Source of the DNA: Foliamicus sp963666765
Lineage (GTDB): Bacteria > Pseudomonadota > Gammaproteobacteria > Steroidobacterales > Foliamicaceae
NCBI GenBank assembly: GCA_963666765.1
Contig: OY762933.1
Location: 434,001 to 498,000, forward strand
DNA length: 64,000 nt
Reading direction: 5' to 3'
Under the pieces are notes generated by a model. The model saw only the letters and a program-made list of their open reading frames with translations. It was not told where the DNA came from and did not search any database. Below are positions 49,861 through 59,464 of this stretch, in pieces; position 1 is the first letter of the stretch, and each line of letters opens with the position of its first letter. Both the position numbers and the translations under genes were made by a program.

Positions 49861-52707
49861 ATGTTGAAGATGATCAGATTCCTCGTACTGGCAAGTTTGG
49901 GTTTTTCCGGCACGGCCTATAGCCAGGACGAACCACTGGAAGAAATCACTGTCGTTGGTGTTCGTTCGGCGCTGGAAAACGCGCTTAACAACAAACGAAA
50001 CTCCGACGTTGTAATGGACGGCATCTCGGCCGATGACATTGGAAATTTCCCGGATCTGAATCTTGCCGAATCGCTGCAGCGCGTCACCGGAATCCAGATG
50101 GATTTTGCAGGCGACGAGGGCGTTCGCCGAGTTGGTCGAATCGCTGTTCGAGGATTACCGGTCAACTATGCGAACACAACCTATAACGGCCAGATTCTGG
50201 CCGCTCCCAGGCCCGATCTGGGCTTCGGCTACGGCAATATCGAATCCAGCATCATCTCGGCGGTCAACGTGATCAAAACACCGACGGCCCGTATGGATGA
50301 GGGTGGTCTCTCGGGTACGGTGGACATCCGGACAAAACGCGCACTCGACATGGGCGAAGAATTCTTGAAGCTGGGCGTCAAATCAACCTACGAAACGCTC
50401 AATGAAGATCACTCACCAGGGTACTCCCTTTCAGGCGGGTGGAAATCCGATAATGAAAGATGGGGGGTTATCGGTTCTCTGTCGGCGGCAGAGCAGAACT
50501 TCAGAGGAGACGTTCTTCGAGTAAACACTTACGCTTCCAGTGACACTGACGGTGATGGGCTCGACGAGCTATACGTCCCGTCACAGGTCCGCGCAATTTC
50601 CCGCGAAACAACGGGTGACCGGTTGTCCGCGACGCTCGGAGTCGAATTTCAGGCTACCGATAACCTGAGGATTGGACTCAATACGCTGTTCGTAGATGAT
50701 CCGTTCTTTCACAGGTGGGCGATGGGCCGCTGGTACAACGCTGAGCAACGCATCGCTCTCGATTCCGTTAACGACCCGACGTTTGGCGAAACGGTTACGC
50801 GTGTCCAGTTTGTTAATCCTGAGATACGTAATCAGCAGCGCCTGATTGACCTGGAAAACGAAACACAGGCACAGACCCTCGATTTTGAATGGAGCAATGA
50901 CGACTGGACGGTGTACGGCGCCGCCCATCGCACCGAGGCGAGTCAGTTTGCAGTTGGAAACATCGCGCGCCGCCGTCTCGATGACGACCTTGGCAACGGT
51001 ATCACCATGGTTTTTGACACGGGTGGAGGTGACGTCAACCAATTCGAGATTCAGGAAGTCAACAACCTGATGGCCGACATCAACACTTACGGCCGCAGTG
51101 CTTGTACCGCCCGGGAGATTGCGGACGGTCGTACCGAGAGCGCGTGCGTCGCCAGGGACTCGGGAGTGGGTCACTGGTTCCACACTATTAATTCGGGGCA
51201 TGAGTACGATGTTGAGGAAGATGAAACCGCGCTTCAGCTCGATATTACCCGGCATTTCGAGGAGTCAGCGCTTACGAGCATTGAGGGTGGCATCAAGCTG
51301 AGAAGTGCTGATCAGTTCTTCGTCCGACCCGAATGGGCACTGCCAAGTAGTCAGTTCGACTACAGCACCATACCGGATCTTGGGTCGCTGCTTTCTTTCG
51401 CTGATGCAACGTCGACGAGCGGATTTTTTGATGGCCGGCTTGGTAATCAAATAACAAACTTCTACTATCAGGACGCTGGACTGACGCGCCAGGTGCTGAC
51501 TGGCGGCCAAACGTTTCCTGAGCCGACCCTTGATGGTTTGCCGGCGCCAGGCGACGGAGGTGATATCGCAGGCACGTTCAGTGATTCCAGTCGCGATATC
51601 TTCTCGGTTTACGCGATGGCGACTTTCGACTTCTCAAATCTCAATGACGGGGTTCCCGTGCGAGGCAATGTCGGTCTCCGCTATGTTGATACCGACCGGG
51701 ATACAGCGGCATTTCGTGACACAGGCGGAGTGCTGGAACCGATTACCGCGTCCACCGAATTCGACGATCTACTGCCATCATTGAACCTGATCTGGGATAT
51801 TCGGGATGACCTCATTCTTCGGGGCTCATACTCGGAAACGATCGTTCGACCTCACGCCAGGAACTTCAGTGTTGGGCAGAACATCGACATCTCGTTTGCG
51901 TCTCCGGGAGTCGCCGACGATATCGAAATTGAACTGGGCAATCCCGATCTGTTGCCATTTTCAGCCGACTCGTTCGATCTGTCATTGGAGTGGTACGGCG
52001 AAAACAGCACGACGATGTCTCTCGCGTACTTCCGGAAAGAGGTATTCAACGGATTCGATAACAGGGCGCTCTGTCCAGCGAACATCAATGACATTCCGTC
52101 GCTATCGGGCTCGAGCGTCGGCGACCTGATTTCCGGATCCCTGTCGCTCAATGCGAGTGGAGTCTGTGAGGATACCGCCGGTGTCCCGGTCCTGATTACC
52201 GACCAGGTCAATAACTCCGACAGTTTCGACATCAATGGATTCGAGTTTGGTATTTTGCAGACATTCGAATTCCTCGACATACCGATAATCCGCAACATGG
52301 GTATCCAGGCTAACTACACTTACGTCGATACCAGCGAAGGCCCCGACAAGGATGCGTCCGGAAATGCGTTACCGCTCGCCGGCGTGTCGGAAGATACCTT
52401 CAATATCATCGCGTTCTACGAAGGCGAGCAGATTGCGGTTCGTTTTGCCTACACCGGTCGTAGTGATTATTTCGACGAGACGACTGGAACTGTCTCGGGC
52501 GACAATCGATTCATTGATACTCAGGATCGCCTGGATATGCAGCTCTCCTATTATCCCAGGCAGCTAGAGAATCTGTTTTTTGTTCTGGAGGTATTCAACC
52601 TTACAGACGAACAGTTCTACGCCTATCAGGGTACAGAAGCTCGCTTCCGGGAAGCGCGCGAGGTCGGTCGGACCTGGTCGTTCCAGCTGCAGTATCAATT
52701 TGACTGA
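49861..52707 (+). CDS. TonB-dependent outer-membrane receptor, probable galacturonide uptake
   Basis: 948 residues: signal peptide (LVLASLGFSGTAYSQ), TonB-box-like EEITVVGVRSALENALNNKR, plug (NLAESLQRVTGIQM, IAVRGLPVNYANTTYNGQ) and a barrel ending in TWSFQLQYQFD. It has the large Caulobacter-type carbohydrate receptor architecture. It is divergent from the LacI regulator and uxaC with palindromic operators between, so uronate oligomer import is the likely role. Confidence 0.88.
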   Translation: MLKMIRFLVLASLGFSGTAYSQDEPLEEITVVGVRSALENALNNKRNSDVVMDGISADDIGNFPDLNLAESLQRVTGIQMDFAGDEGVRRVGRIAVRGLPVNYANTTYNGQILAAPRPDLGFGYGNIESSIISAVNVIKTPTARMDEGGLSGTVDIRTKRALDMGEEFLKLGVKSTYETLNEDHSPGYSLSGGWKSDNERWGVIGSLSAAEQNFRGDVLRVNTYASSDTDGDGLDELYVPSQVRAISRETTGDRLSATLGVEFQATDNLRIGLNTLFVDDPFFHRWAMGRWYNAEQRIALDSVNDPTFGETVTRVQFVNPEIRNQQRLIDLENETQAQTLDFEWSNDDWTVYGAAHRTEASQFAVGNIARRRLDDDLGNGITMVFDTGGGDVNQFEIQEVNNLMADINTYGRSACTAREIADGRTESACVARDSGVGHWFHTINSGHEYDVEEDETALQLDITRHFEESALTSIEGGIKLRSADQFFVRPEWALPSSQFDYSTIPDLGSLLSFADATSTSGFFDGRLGNQITNFYYQDAGLTRQVLTGGQTFPEPTLDGLPAPGDGGDIAGTFSDSSRDIFSVYAMATFDFSNLNDGVPVRGNVGLRYVDTDRDTAAFRDTGGVLEPITASTEFDDLLPSLNLIWDIRDDLILRGSYSETIVRPHARNFSVGQNIDISFASPGVADDIEIELGNPDLLPFSADSFDLSLEWYGENSTTMSLAYFRKEVFNGFDNRALCPANINDIPSLSGSSVGDLISGSLSLNASGVCEDTAGVPVLITDQVNNSDSFDINGFEFGILQTFEFLDIPIIRNMGIQANYTYVDTSEGPDKDASGNALPLAGVSEDTFNIIAFYEGEQIAVRFAYTGRSDYFDETTGTVSGDNRFIDTQDRLDMQLSYYPRQLENLFFVLEVFNLTDEQFYAYQGTEARFREAREVGRTWSFQLQYQFD

Positions 52708-52847
52708 AGGCAGGACATTCCTGCGAGGATAGTCATTGGTCCCCCCGGTCCTGTAGAGAGCACATAAAGTGTCCGGTCGTATCTTTGAGCATTTCCTGTT
52801 GTATGGGCGAGAGGATAGGGTCTTCTGCTTCCAGGGTAGCTGGTCAC

Positions 52848-54398
52848 ATGCACTATCGAAATCTGACAATTGTTGCCGTCGCGTTTCTGATGTCGGCATG
52901 TGCGGTCGATCGCGAGTTTGCGACAGAATCAGCGGCGCCGCGCGTTGTCACTGCGAACGGTGAAATCATTGGTTTGACCGAAGGCGAAAACCGGGCGTTT
53001 CGCGGTATCCCGTATGCGAAGCCACCGGTCGGCGACTTGCGATGGCGGGCGCCGCAGAGTTTGTCGGCATGGGAAGAACCGCTACTGGCGACGTCACCGG
53101 GTGCATTGTGTCCGCAGCGTGGCTATAAGGCCCCTGCCAACGAAGACTGTCTGACACTCAATGTATTCGCGCCGAGCGTCGAGCCAGATCGACAACTGCC
53201 CGTGTTGGTATATATCCATGGAGGGGCATTCCGGTCCGGTAGCGGCGGGTACTTAAGCAGTAGCAACGTTAGCCCAGAAGGAAAATTCAGTGGCGACGTC
53301 TGGAATCGGGAAGACATAATCCTGGTCACTGTCAATTACCGACTAGGTGTCCTTGGGTTCTTTTCGCACGAATCGTTACCGGCCACGGAGGGCGCGAATT
53401 TTGGCTTGCTCGACCTGGTTGCTGCACTGCGCTGGATACAACAGAACGTTGGAAACTTCGGCGGCGACCCGCAACGCGTCACGATCATGGGAAGCTCTGC
53501 AGGAGCCATGGCTGTGCAACTCCTGATGGTCATGCCCGAGACGCGTGGCCTTTTTAGTGCCGCGATTGCGCAGAGCGGCTACGCATTGACACCGTTACCT
53601 CGATCGAATGACGTTGATTCGCTAGCCGCTTCGCCGGATGCCGAGGAGGTCAGTCAAGCGATTATTGATCGTTCGTTGCTTCCGGGTGAGGTAGCAAGCA
53701 ATGCGAAGCAACTGCGCAGTATTCCGGTCGCACGGCTGGTCGCGGCCCAGAATCACAAGTATCACTATCCCATTGTCGACGGCGTCACTCTGCTGGAAGA
53801 GCCTGGCATCCTGTTTTCGGCCGGTCGGCAGCATTCCGTTCCGTACCTGACTAGTGGCAACTCGTTTGAGGGCAGCGGCTACGGCGAAAACATCGGGTTG
53901 TCGCCCCATGCCCTGTTAGCGATGACGAATCCGCATGAAGAGGCGATTCGCTCAATGTACGACATCGAAGAGACGGATATGGAAGACCTCGGGCTGAAGC
54001 GGCTGTTCGGAGATTTTCGCTACCTGCTCGCCGCAAAACACACGGCGCGACAGATGTACCGGGTTGATCAGCCCGGCTACCTGTATTTCTTCAAGTATGT
54101 TCCGGAGGCCGAGAGAGAGACGTCGCCCGGGGCGCGGCATTCGGCACAAAGGCAACCACTGTTTCGAGATGATGAGCCACCTGTTATCAGGATGCTGCGG
54201 CAGTATATCGTCAACTTCATCAAGATCGGAGACCCGAACGGAGATGAGCTGCCGAGTTGGCCGAAGGTGACGGCGGCCGCCTCGCCGTGGTTGGTATTCA
54301 ACGACGAGCCAGAGGTCGAATACGATGTGCGGCAAGAAAAACTGGAACTGCTGCAGAGCATTTACGAGCATCGTGTATCAGCTTTGATCCAGCCGTGA
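52848..54398 (+). CDS. Type B carboxylesterase, lipoprotein, copy 2
   Basis: 516 residues from ATG 52848 with a lipoprotein signal ending LMSAC; the frame is open 63 bases further upstream. Seen: GIPYAKPPVGDLRWRAPQ, ANEDCLTLNVFAP, VYIHGGAFRSGSG, and the nucleophile elbow GSSAGA (Ser217). The catalytic His probably lies in GARHSAQRQPL-type sequence near the C-terminus. In a pectin locus it may remove acetyl or methyl esters, but that is inference. The TctC gene overlaps its stop (GTGA). A relative sits at 30490-32013. Confidence 0.88.
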   Translation: MHYRNLTIVAVAFLMSACAVDREFATESAAPRVVTANGEIIGLTEGENRAFRGIPYAKPPVGDLRWRAPQSLSAWEEPLLATSPGALCPQRGYKAPANEDCLTLNVFAPSVEPDRQLPVLVYIHGGAFRSGSGGYLSSSNVSPEGKFSGDVWNREDIILVTVNYRLGVLGFFSHESLPATEGANFGLLDLVAALRWIQQNVGNFGGDPQRVTIMGSSAGAMAVQLLMVMPETRGLFSAAIAQSGYALTPLPRSNDVDSLAASPDAEEVSQAIIDRSLLPGEVASNAKQLRSIPVARLVAAQNHKYHYPIVDGVTLLEEPGILFSAGRQHSVPYLTSGNSFEGSGYGENIGLSPHALLAMTNPHEEAIRSMYDIEETDMEDLGLKRLFGDFRYLLAAKHTARQMYRVDQPGYLYFFKYVPEAERETSPGARHSAQRQPLFRDDEPPVIRMLRQYIVNFIKIGDPNGDELPSWPKVTAAASPWLVFNDEPEVEYDVRQEKLELLQSIYEHRVSALIQP

Positions 54399-55369
54399 GT
54401 CGCTCAAAACGAAACCGCGCTTCCAGCGTTGCATTGCTGGCGCTGATTCTCTGCGGCGTCGCGCACGCTCAAGATCGGATTCATTTCCTGATCCCGGGCG
54501 GTGCGGGCGGAGGCTGGGATATGACGGCCCGTGCCGTGGGAGAGTCGCTTTCGCGATCCGGACTTGTTGATGTGGCGTCCTACGAAAACCTGTCCGGCGG
54601 TGGTGGTAGTCGGGCTATCGCACACCTGATCGAGACTGCGCCACGTCAGTCCAACACGCTCATGGTCAGCTCAACCTCGATCATTCTCCGATCGCTGCGC
54701 GGCAATTTCCCGCACAGCTACCGCGACTTGACTCCTATCGCGAGCGTGATTGCAGACTACGGTGCTTTCGTTGTGCGCGTCGATTCACCGTACCTGTCCT
54801 GGCAGGATGTCATTGACGACTATCGAAAAGACTTCCGTCGCGTCAACATCGCCGGAGGTTCTTCGAGAGGCAGCACGGACCACGTTGTCGCCGCGCTAGC
54901 TTTCGCGAAATCCGGGCTCGATGTCAGACGGCTAAAGTACATTCCCTACAATGCTGGCGGCCATGCCATGGTCGGATTGTTGTCCGGCGAAACGCAATTG
55001 CTGTCGACGGGCCTGAGCGAAGGCGCGGCACTGGCCGAGCAGGGTGAAGTTCGAATTCTCGCTATCACGGCGCCGGAACGGCTGTCACAGTTTCCCGAGG
55101 TTCCTACCCTGGTGGAGCAGGGAGTACCGGCGATATTTGCTAATTGGCGTGGCTTCCTCGCGGCACCCGGCCTGGATCCGCAACGTGGCAAGAACTACGA
55201 GTTGTTACTCGCGGAATTGCTTGCGACCGAGGCCTGGCCAGAGCTCCGCGATTCTCGCGGATGGTCCCACTTACATTTATCGGGTAACGACTTCGAAAGA
55301 TTTCTGGCCGAACAAGAACACGAGTTGTCGATACTTCTCGCCGATCTCGGGCTGCTGGCCAGCAAATGA
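54395..55369 (+). CDS. TctC-family tripartite transporter substrate-binding protein
   Basis: 324 residues from GTG 54395, overlapping the carboxylesterase stop. Signal peptide (VALLALILCGVAHAQ). Core features of the TctC/Bug family: FLIPGGAGGGWDMTARAVGESL, ENLSGGGGSRAIAHLI, the ligand-loop regions VRVDSPYLSWQDVI and GGSSRGSTDH, and NWRGFLAAPGL. It binds a carboxylate in the periplasm and delivers it to TctAB. A sugar acid such as galacturonate is the likely ligand by context. Confidence 0.9.
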   Translation: MSRSKRNRASSVALLALILCGVAHAQDRIHFLIPGGAGGGWDMTARAVGESLSRSGLVDVASYENLSGGGGSRAIAHLIETAPRQSNTLMVSSTSIILRSLRGNFPHSYRDLTPIASVIADYGAFVVRVDSPYLSWQDVIDDYRKDFRRVNIAGGSSRGSTDHVVAALAFAKSGLDVRRLKYIPYNAGGHAMVGLLSGETQLLSTGLSEGAALAEQGEVRILAITAPERLSQFPEVPTLVEQGVPAIFANWRGFLAAPGLDPQRGKNYELLLAELLATEAWPELRDSRGWSHLHLSGNDFERFLAEQEHELSILLADLGLLASK

Positions 55370-55851
55370 GCTATCTCAAAAACAGAGACCGGCTTGGTGC
55401 ATTGTTGTTACTGGCATTTTCGCTCTTCTATTTGCGGAGCGCGCTTTTCATTCCGGTGGACCCTTTCGACGTAGAGTTGGGGTTTACATCGAAAACGTTG
55501 CCGATCGGCTTAGCTGGCTGCGCGATTCTTGTCTCTACCTTGTTGCTGTTTATTCCTGTGTCCGATCGCAATTCTCCAAATGTCGCAGAGGTCGTTAGGC
55601 ACTATCGCTGGAAGCCGACGTTGGTACTAATATTGCTGATGGCCGTTTACGCGGCGGTATTCAGCTACCTCGGTTTCATGGTCTCAAGCGTGCTATTTCT
55701 ACAAGCGGCATTTGTCGTGCTTGGCGAGCGACGGCTATTGATCAGTGCCTCGGTCTCCCTGGGTCTTGTGTTGTTCCTGTGGATTTTCCTGACTCGAGTA
55801 TTTGGGTTGTATCTCGACAAAGGCGCAGTGTTCAGCGCGGCTTTTGAGTAG
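55366..55851 (+). CDS. TctB-family small permease subunit
   Basis: 161 residues with four membrane helices (ALLLLAFSLFYLR, IGLAGCAILVSTLLLFIP, LVLILLMAVYAAVFSYLG, ASVSLGLVLFLWIFL), the TctB layout. It overlaps tctC by 4 bases and is followed by tctA after 5 bases; the three form one operon. Confidence 0.9.
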   Translation: MSYLKNRDRLGALLLLAFSLFYLRSALFIPVDPFDVELGFTSKTLPIGLAGCAILVSTLLLFIPVSDRNSPNVAEVVRHYRWKPTLVLILLMAVYAAVFSYLGFMVSSVLFLQAAFVVLGERRLLISASVSLGLVLFLWIFLTRVFGLYLDKGAVFSAAFE

Positions 55852-55856
55852 AGCGT

Positions 55857-57359
55857 ATGTTCGACGGAATTCTGATCGGGCTGCAAACAGCGTTCACGCC
55901 AACGAATCTGCTCATGGTGGCTGTTGGTTGTTTTGCCGGCACTTTTGTCGGCATGCTGCCGGGACTTGGGCCAGTGTCTGCAATCGCGCTGATGATTCCG
56001 ATCACCTATGGGCTGGATCCGGCTTCGGGTCTGATTTTGATCGCCGGCGTGTACTACGGTGCGGTCTTTGGCGGATCGGCCTCTGCGATTCTAATTAACG
56101 CACCTGGCGTCTCCGGGGCCGTAGCAACAGCATTCGACGGCTACCCGATGGCACGAGGGGGACAACCCGGCAAGGCACTTGCAATAGCTGCGTATAGTTC
56201 GTTCGCCGGCGGCGCCATTGGCGCAATTTTGTTGCTGCTGTTGGTACCTTTTCTTGCGAGCATCAGTCTTAGCTTTCAATCGTCGGAGTACTTTGCGTTG
56301 ATGGTGTTCGGCTGCACTGCGGTCGCAGCATTCTCGGGTAAAGGGCAGGTTCTGAAAGCTGTGCTGATGACGCTGGTCGGGTTGATGCTTGCGACCGTGG
56401 GTGAAGATCCGTCCGGGGCGCAACGACTGACCTTCGGTAACCCTAACCTATCGGACGGTATTAGTTTTCTGTTGCTGTCAATGGCGACATTCGCGCTGGC
56501 CGAAGCATTAACCGTTGTATTGAAGGGGAAAGCAAGATCGGGTGCCGGCGACTCAAGTCAACTTGCCAAAGTGAGTTTCGATTCGCTCAAGATCAGCCGC
56601 GATGAGGCCAAAGAGATCGCCGCCCCGGTCGGCCGCTCATCGGTGCTGGGTTTCTTTGTTGGTGTGCTGCCGGGGGCTGGCGCCACGATTGCCTCGTTTC
56701 TCGGCTACGGGATGGAACGCAACTTTGCGTCAGAGAAACAAAAAAAACAGTTTGGCAAAGGCAGTCATATTGGATTGGCGGCTCCTGAAACCGCGAATAA
56801 TGCGGCATCGACCGGTTCGTTCGTGCCGCTCTTAACCTTGGGGATCCCGGGTTCCGCGACGACCGCAATTATGCTCGGCGCATTGTTGTCGTATGGCGTG
56901 CAACCCGGGCCGCGCCTTTACATCGACAATCCGGCCGTCTTTTGGTCGGTCATCGTTTCAATGTATCTCGGTAATATTATTTTGCTGATTCTCAATCTGC
57001 CGCTGATCCCCTACATATCGAAGCTGTTGCAGGTGCCAGGGCAATTCCTGACCCCCATCATTCTGTTCCTGTCGCTGATGGGTGTATACCTCGTGTCATT
57101 CAACTCGGCCGAATTGTCCATCATGGTTGTCATTGGCGTCGTCGCCGTCATCTTTCGCATCCTTGATTTCCCATTGGCGCCAATGCTACTTGGCTTCATT
57201 CTCGGCGGCATGCTCGAAGACAATCTGCGTCGGGCACTCCTGATCTGGGATGGCTCTTATGCATTTCTTTGGCAGCGGCCGATTACTGCGATCATCACGG
57301 TGGTGACGATTGCGACGCTATTGGCGCCAAGCATTTTGTCGAGGATCAGGAACAGATGA
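55857..57359 (+). CDS. TctA-family large permease subunit
   Basis: 500 residues with about 11-12 membrane helices. TctA signatures: GTFVGMLPGLGPVSAIALM, the GPVSA-like loop, YGAVFGGSASAILINAPG, VGVLPGAGATIASFLGYGM and ETANNAASTGSFVPLLTLG, both inverted-repeat halves included. It forms the transport path of the tripartite system with TctB and TctC, driven by the proton or sodium gradient. Confidence 0.93.
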   Translation: MFDGILIGLQTAFTPTNLLMVAVGCFAGTFVGMLPGLGPVSAIALMIPITYGLDPASGLILIAGVYYGAVFGGSASAILINAPGVSGAVATAFDGYPMARGGQPGKALAIAAYSSFAGGAIGAILLLLLVPFLASISLSFQSSEYFALMVFGCTAVAAFSGKGQVLKAVLMTLVGLMLATVGEDPSGAQRLTFGNPNLSDGISFLLLSMATFALAEALTVVLKGKARSGAGDSSQLAKVSFDSLKISRDEAKEIAAPVGRSSVLGFFVGVLPGAGATIASFLGYGMERNFASEKQKKQFGKGSHIGLAAPETANNAASTGSFVPLLTLGIPGSATTAIMLGALLSYGVQPGPRLYIDNPAVFWSVIVSMYLGNIILLILNLPLIPYISKLLQVPGQFLTPIILFLSLMGVYLVSFNSAELSIMVVIGVVAVIFRILDFPLAPMLLGFILGGMLEDNLRRALLIWDGSYAFLWQRPITAIITVVTIATLLAPSILSRIRNR

Positions 57360-57389
57360 TGACAATCACCCTAAGCTGGAGGCCAGGCC

Positions 57390-58166
57390 GTGACTTATCT
57401 TGATAATCTATTTTCCTTAGAGGACAAGACGGCAGTTGTCGTCGGAGGCACGGGCGAACTTTGCAGCAGTATGGCATTGGCGATGGCTCAGGCGGGTGCC
57501 GAAGTGATTCTCGTTGGCCGGAGCGAAGAAAAGGCGAAGGCACGGCTTGCCGTGATCAATGAGGCCGGCGGCAAGGGTTACTTCGTCCCGACCGACGTCA
57601 GCTCCCGGGACAGCCTGGAAGACATGTTGACCGCCGTACTTAAGCAATCGGGCAAGTGCGAAATACTCCTAAACGGAGCTGGCATCAATGCGGCGACGCC
57701 GTTCCTGGAAATCGCAGAGGCCGAGTATGATTGTATTTTTGCGACGAACACCAAGGCCGTGTTCCTGACCTGCCAGGTATTTGGCAAGTACTTCATCGAC
57801 AATGGGATCGGCGCTTCGATCATCAATGTCGGTTCGGAAGCGGCGCTTACGCCCTTGTCCAGGGTTTTTACATACTCAATGAGCAAGGCCGCTGTGCACA
57901 ATATTTCCAAGAACCTCGCGCGAGAATGGGCGCCGCACAACATCCGCGTCAACACGATCGTGCCTGGATTTCTTCCTGCGGGACAGAACAGGCCCGTGAT
58001 GACGCCGGAAAGGCTCGAACAGATCATGGGTCATACGCCGATGAAGCGATTTGGCGATCCGCAAGAGCTGAGTGGCGCGACGCTCTTGCTTGCATCGAAC
58101 GCCGGATCCTTCATCACAGGCGCGGAGATCATCGTCGACGGCGGCTATGGTGCGATGACGATCTAA
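57390..58166 (+). CDS. Short-chain dehydrogenase/reductase, probable sugar-acid reductase
   Basis: 258 residues from GTG 57390 with CTGGAGG upstream. VVVGGTGELCSSMALAMAQ cofactor loop, NGAGIN, INVGSEAALTP with Ser, and YSMSK catalytic pair; TGAEIIVDGGYG ends the fold. SDRs in uronate loci can reduce tagaturonate or fructuronate or act on deoxy-keto acids. The exact step is not determined. It is 30 bases after tctA and overlaps the following truncated gene by one base. Confidence 0.87.
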   Translation: MTYLDNLFSLEDKTAVVVGGTGELCSSMALAMAQAGAEVILVGRSEEKAKARLAVINEAGGKGYFVPTDVSSRDSLEDMLTAVLKQSGKCEILLNGAGINAATPFLEIAEAEYDCIFATNTKAVFLTCQVFGKYFIDNGIGASIINVGSEAALTPLSRVFTYSMSKAAVHNISKNLAREWAPHNIRVNTIVPGFLPAGQNRPVMTPERLEQIMGHTPMKRFGDPQELSGATLLLASNAGSFITGAEIIVDGGYGAMTI

Positions 58167-58507
58167 TGGCATCGACGACAAACAACACAAATTGGAACTA
58201 TGAAGATCGAAAAATACAGTTTTGGAATGGGCGACCGATTTCTGTACAGGGTAAAGCGCAGCTGCAGGCCTTCATTAACGCCAAAGAGGCGGGCATCGAT
58301 ACTTTAATCGGTGTGCGGGACAGCTCATACGGCTTGGGGCACACAGCCATAGAGTCACCCGAAAAGCGTTTCACGGACCTCACTCTTTGGCCGATCCAGG
58401 AAATCCGCGACGTCGGACACGATTCCGTCCAAGGTACCAATGTGCAAATCCCGATGCCTTGGCACTGTCACGCTGCGTTCACGAACAGCCTCGTTCGCAC
58501 GAGGTGA
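58166..58507 (+). pseudogene. Truncated gene of unknown family, 5' part fused to toxin-antitoxin debris
   Basis: ATG 58166 shares a base with the SDR stop (TAATG). The first about 90 residues (WNYEDRKIQFWNGRPISVQG, DTLIGVRDSSYGLGH, ESPEKRFTDLTLWPIQEIRD) look like the start of a full-size protein coupled to the operon, but the frame then enters DNA related to antitoxin sequences and stops at 58507. I do not recognise the family. An enzyme of the same pathway is expected at this position in uronate operons; that is inference. Confidence 0.5.
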
Positions 58508-58518
58508 AGTGGCAATGA

Positions 58519-58722
58519 CCGCGCGCGGTCTTCTCTCACCTCGAAGCGGCCCGCGACGCCGATGTTCTCGAAGATTTGCGAGCGCCACGGTCCAACCGTC
58601 TGGAAAAGCTCCGCGGAAACCGGCGCGGGCAATACGGCATTCGCGTGAATGACCGGTGGCGGATCTGCTTCGAATGGCGGGACAGTTCCGCAACCGCGGT
58701 GCAAATCGTCGATTATCACTAG
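58519..58722 (+). pseudogene. 5'-truncated HigB-type toxin fused to a RelB-like 3' end
   Basis: The frame after a TGA at 58516 has no ATG and reads RAVFSHLEAARDADVLEDLR, then NRLEKLRGNRRGQYGI and VNDRWRICFEW, ending IVDYH. The latter half is the C-terminus of HigB/RelE-type toxins. The first 43 bases (58521-58563) match 39 of 43 bases at the 3' end of the relB gene (39549-39591), so the two ends were probably joined by recombination. The HigA antitoxin gene follows 9 bases later. Confidence 0.7.
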
Positions 58723-58731
58723 AGGCGCACG

Positions 58732-59013
58732 ATGTTGAAGAATATACATCCGGGAGAGGTACTTCTTGAGGAGTTCCTGGTAGAGCTGGACATCAGCCAG
58801 AATCGACTGGGCCGGGAAATTGGCATGTCGCCCCGTGCCGTAAATGAAATCGTTCACGGCAAACGTTCGATTACTGCGAATTCGGCCTTGCGCCTGGCCA
58901 AGTTCTTCGGAACTTCGCCGAAATTCTGGCTGAACCTTCAGACAAGTTACGATCTGGAGGAGGCCGCAAAGGTACTGGACCTCCGCATGATCAAGACTTT
59001 CAGGGCCGCCTGA
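58732..59013 (+). CDS. HigA-family antitoxin
   Basis: 93 residues: NIHPGEVLLEEFLVELDIS, then a helix-turn-helix (NRLGREIGMSPRAVNEIVHG), FFGTSPKFWLNLQTSYDLE. This is the standard HigA antitoxin, DNA-binding and toxin-neutralising. Its partner directly upstream has lost its N-terminal part, so this copy may be without an active toxin. Confidence 0.9.
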   Translation: MLKNIHPGEVLLEEFLVELDISQNRLGREIGMSPRAVNEIVHGKRSITANSALRLAKFFGTSPKFWLNLQTSYDLEEAAKVLDLRMIKTFRAA

Positions 59014-59209
59014 GATGCTTCATTGCTCTCGTCGCACTTTGTGATTCGCGCTCATTGTCAACGGAGCGCGCATTTTCTCGTAGAGCGCGAAGAGGTGTTC
59101 GTGACGATAGCGCCTCCATGAGCAGCACGAGGCCGTATCCCGTATACTTGATTGCATTGCAAGCAACCGACAGTTTGGGTACTTCCTCGACCGTCAGGAG
59201 GGGCGACCG

Positions 59210-59455
59210 ATGGCCAACATTACGATCCGAAACCTCGACGACGACGTGAAGACGCGCCTTCGCGTGCGCGCCGCCGAGCATCACCGTTCGATGGAGGAAG
59301 AGGTGCGCATCATCTTGCGGGATGCCGTGAACGGCGGGGGAACGGCCCCCCGGGATCTGGCGAAGTTCACGCACGAGTGCTTCGCGCCCCTTGGCGGCGT
59401 GGAACTCGAACTCCCCCCGCGTGGCCCGATGCGCGAGCCTCCGGAATTCTCCTGA
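59210..59455 (+). CDS. FitA/VapB-type ribbon-helix-helix antitoxin
   Basis: 81 residues with CAGGAGG upstream. MANITIRNLDDDVKTRLRVR and AEHHRSMEEEVRIILRDAV are the typical Arc-like strand-helix-helix; the Pro/Glu-rich C-terminus would bind the toxin. The PIN toxin starts 9 bases later. Confidence 0.9.
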   Translation: MANITIRNLDDDVKTRLRVRAAEHHRSMEEEVRIILRDAVNGGGTAPRDLAKFTHECFAPLGGVELELPPRGPMREPPEFS

Positions 59456-59464
59456 GCGGCCGGC

